A program made the translations under genes and the position numbers. Of a stretch of DNA of 6,653 bases, positions 5,477-6,653 are shown piece after piece. Numbering within the stretch: position 1 is the first letter of the stretch; each line of letters starts with the position of its first letter. Under the pieces are notes generated by a model. The model was not told the DNA's origin. It did no database searches and saw nothing but the letters and a program-made list of their open reading frames with translations. This stretch comes from an uncultured Acidimicrobiaceae bacterium (GTDB lineage Bacteria; Actinomycetota; Acidimicrobiia; Acidimicrobiales; MedAcidi-G1): assembly GCA_913054115.1 (NCBI GenBank), contig CAJXIS010000124.1, positions 1 through 6,653 of the forward strand, read 5' to 3'.

Positions 5477-5623
5477 ATGTCCGAAACCGCCGTGGTCCTC
5501 GCCCATCAGGGTGGGTGGGACGAGATCGCCATGGTCGCGGCGCCGCTGGCGCTGCTGGCCGGGGTGCTCTGGCTCGCCGACCGCCGGGCCCGGCGCATGG
5601 AGCCGCCGGACAGCGAGGGTTGA
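5477..5623 (+). CDS. Small predicted single-pass membrane protein, 48 residues, unknown function
   Basis: I do not recognise a family. The ATG at 5477 opens a 48-codon frame ending at TGA 5621-5623. The N-terminal third is polar (MSETAVVLAHQGGWDE). Residues 17-34 (IAMVAAPLALLAGVLWLA) form one plausible membrane helix. It is followed at once by a basic patch, DRRARRM (35-41), and an acidic, proline-containing tail. By the positive-inside rule the C-terminus would face the cytoplasm. Support for translation is the TAGAGT box exactly 7 nt before the ATG, and the neat fit between two flanking genes. It diverges from the nfu-like gene by 60 bp and ends only 4 bp before the opposing stop of murA. 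Its coding status is not proven at this length. Confidence 0.6.
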   Translation: MSETAVVLAHQGGWDEIAMVAAPLALLAGVLWLADRRARRMEPPDSEG

Positions 5624-5627
5624 TCCC

Positions 5628-6653
5628 CTACGCATAGGCGATGTCGGCGCCGAGGGACGCCAGGCGGCCGACGAGGTCCTCGTAGCCGCGGGCCACGTGG
5701 TGGGCGTCGCCGACGATCGTCTCGCCCTCGGCGGCCAGGCCGGCCACCACCAGGGCCGCCCCCGCCCGGATGTCAGGCGCACGCACCGGCGCCCCCGACA
5801 GCGCCTCGACGCCCCGGATCACCACGTGGTGGCCCTCGGCCCGGATGTCGGCGCCCATGCGCAGCAACTCGTCGATCGTGCGGAACCGGCCGCCGAAGAT
5901 GTTCTCGGTGACGATGCCCACGCCGTCGGCGACGCTCAGCATCGCCACCACGAACGGCTGGTAGTCGGTGGCCACGCCCGGGTACGGCAGCGTCGACACG
6001 TCGACCGACCGCAGCCGCCCCGGCGCCATCGCCCAGAGGCCGTCGCTGGTCGGCGAGATCCGCATCCCCATCCCGCCCAACTTCGTGATGAGCATGTCCA
6101 TGTGGTCGGCGCGGGCGCCCTCGATGGTGACCTCGCCGCCGGCGACCCCGACGGCGGCCAGGTAGGTGGCGGCCTCGATGCGGTCGGCGACCACGGTGTG
6201 CTCGACGGGGTCCAGCCGCTCGACGCCGTCGATGCTGATGGTCGAGGTGCCGGCGCCGGTGACCACGGCGCCCATGCGGTTCAGGAACGACGCCAGATCG
6301 GCGATCTCGGGCTCGCGGGCGGCGTTGTCGATGACGGTCGTGCCCTTGGCGAGCACCGCTGCCATGAGCAGGTTCTCTGTGGCGCCCACGCTTGGGAACT
6401 CGAGCAGCACCCGGGCGCCGGTGAGGTGCTCGGCGCGGGCCTCGATGTAGCCGTGGCTGGTCGTGAAGGTGGCGCCCAGCTCCTCGAGTCCCTTGAGGTG
6501 CATGTCGATGGGCCGGTGGCCGAAGTCGTCGCCGCCGGGGACCGAGACCCGCGCCTCACCCAGCCGTCCCAGCAGCGGACCCAGGACCACGATCGAGGCC
6601 CGCATCCGCTCGACCAGCTCGTAGGGGGCCTCGGGGACGACGTCCTCGGGAAC
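5628..6653 (-). CDS. murA: UDP-N-acetylglucosamine 1-carboxyvinyltransferase (MurA), C-terminal 341 residues
   Basis: MurA transfers enolpyruvate from PEP to UDP-GlcNAc, the first committed step of peptidoglycan synthesis, in the cytoplasm. The fragment enters from the right edge in frame at 6653; about 80 N-terminal residues of the usual ~420 are missing, including the conserved Lys near position 22. Numbering from the Met encoded at 6605, the landmarks are MRASIVVLGPLLGR (1-14), VPGGDDFGHRPIDMHLKGLE (22-41), PSVGATENLLMAA (71-83), GVATDYQPF (210-218, with the catalytic Asp D214) and APDIRAGAALVVAGL (276-290, with the PEP-binding Arg R280). The flexible-loop residue that is Cys115 in E. coli is Asp here (D26, codon 6530-6528). 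An Asp there keeps activity but blocks alkylation by fosfomycin, as known for M. tuberculosis MurA. The stop TAG at 5630-5628 is 4 bp from the convergent small gene. Confidence 0.95.
   Translation of the reverse strand, partial: VPEDVVPEAPYELVERMRASIVVLGPLLGRLGEARVSVPGGDDFGHRPIDMHLKGLEELGATFTTSHGYIEARAEHLTGARVLLEFPSVGATENLLMAAVLAKGTTVIDNAAREPEIADLASFLNRMGAVVTGAGTSTISIDGVERLDPVEHTVVADRIEAATYLAAVGVAGGEVTIEGARADHMDMLITKLGGMGMRISPTSDGLWAMAPGRLRSVDVSTLPYPGVATDYQPFVVAMLSVADGVGIVTENIFGGRFRTIDELLRMGADIRAEGHHVVIRGVEALSGAPVRAPDIRAGAALVVAGLAAEGETIVGDAHHVARGYEDLVGRLASLGADIAYA

Noticed and set aside
5417..5782. Upstream extension of the nfu-like frame to 222 residues
   Set aside because: The extra 122 residues overlap murA and the opposing small gene and look like Trp/Arg/Pro-rich out-of-frame translation. 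The Nfu domain is complete from 5416.

Overview
This is a GC-rich window, roughly 65-70% G+C by eye, densely packed with genes and without tRNA, rRNA, insertion sequence, CRISPR or phage signals. It reads as ordinary chromosome of a high-GC actinobacterium. I infer a member of Acidimicrobiia or a relative. The grounds are a MurA with Asp at the fosfomycin-target position (as in mycobacteria), a DsbA-fold protein resembling the mycothiol-linked Rv2466c family, GTG starts, and start codons placed directly behind -10-like boxes. The lineage is an inference, not a measurement.

Layout, left to right. (1) The first 21 codons of a cysteine desulfurase run leftward off the window, and diverge from a class I SAM-dependent methyltransferase (111-872, +). 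(2) A short hairpin separates the methyltransferase from a convergent DsbA/Rv2466c-like protein (915-1601, -). (3) A very short divergent spacer leads to an AIM24/TIGR00266-family gene (1653-2442, +), which is interrupted by a frameshift inside a CGGG tandem repeat. (4) After a 195-bp convergent spacer comes a run of four minus-strand genes with 33-44 bp gaps. In transcription order they are an Nfu-type Fe-S scaffold (5416-5114), an enoyl-CoA hydratase/isomerase (5069-4281), a DMSP-lyase-family cupin (4247-3597), and a rhomboid protease with an N-terminal zinc finger (3555-2638). (5) A 48-residue predicted membrane protein (5477-5623, +) diverges from the nfu gene and ends 4 bp from the convergent stop of murA (5628-6653, -), whose N-terminus lies outside the window.

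How the genes may work together. The cysteine desulfurase and the Nfu protein both belong to Fe-S cluster assembly but are about 5 kb apart. The cupin next to an enoyl-CoA hydratase with both catalytic glutamates suggests DMSP cleavage to acrylate followed by hydration of acryloyl-CoA; this is a hypothesis, since no acyl-CoA ligase or transporter is visible. MurA makes the first committed peptidoglycan precursor.

The strongest unexpected signal is regulatory. Six of the nine visible start codons sit exactly 6 or 7 nt downstream of a TANNNT box, and two more sit 6 nt after a one-mismatch version. This is the geometry of leaderless transcription. It also implies that the closely spaced minus-strand genes may each have their own promoter. 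The single exception, the AIM24-family gene, has a clear Shine-Dalgarno sequence.
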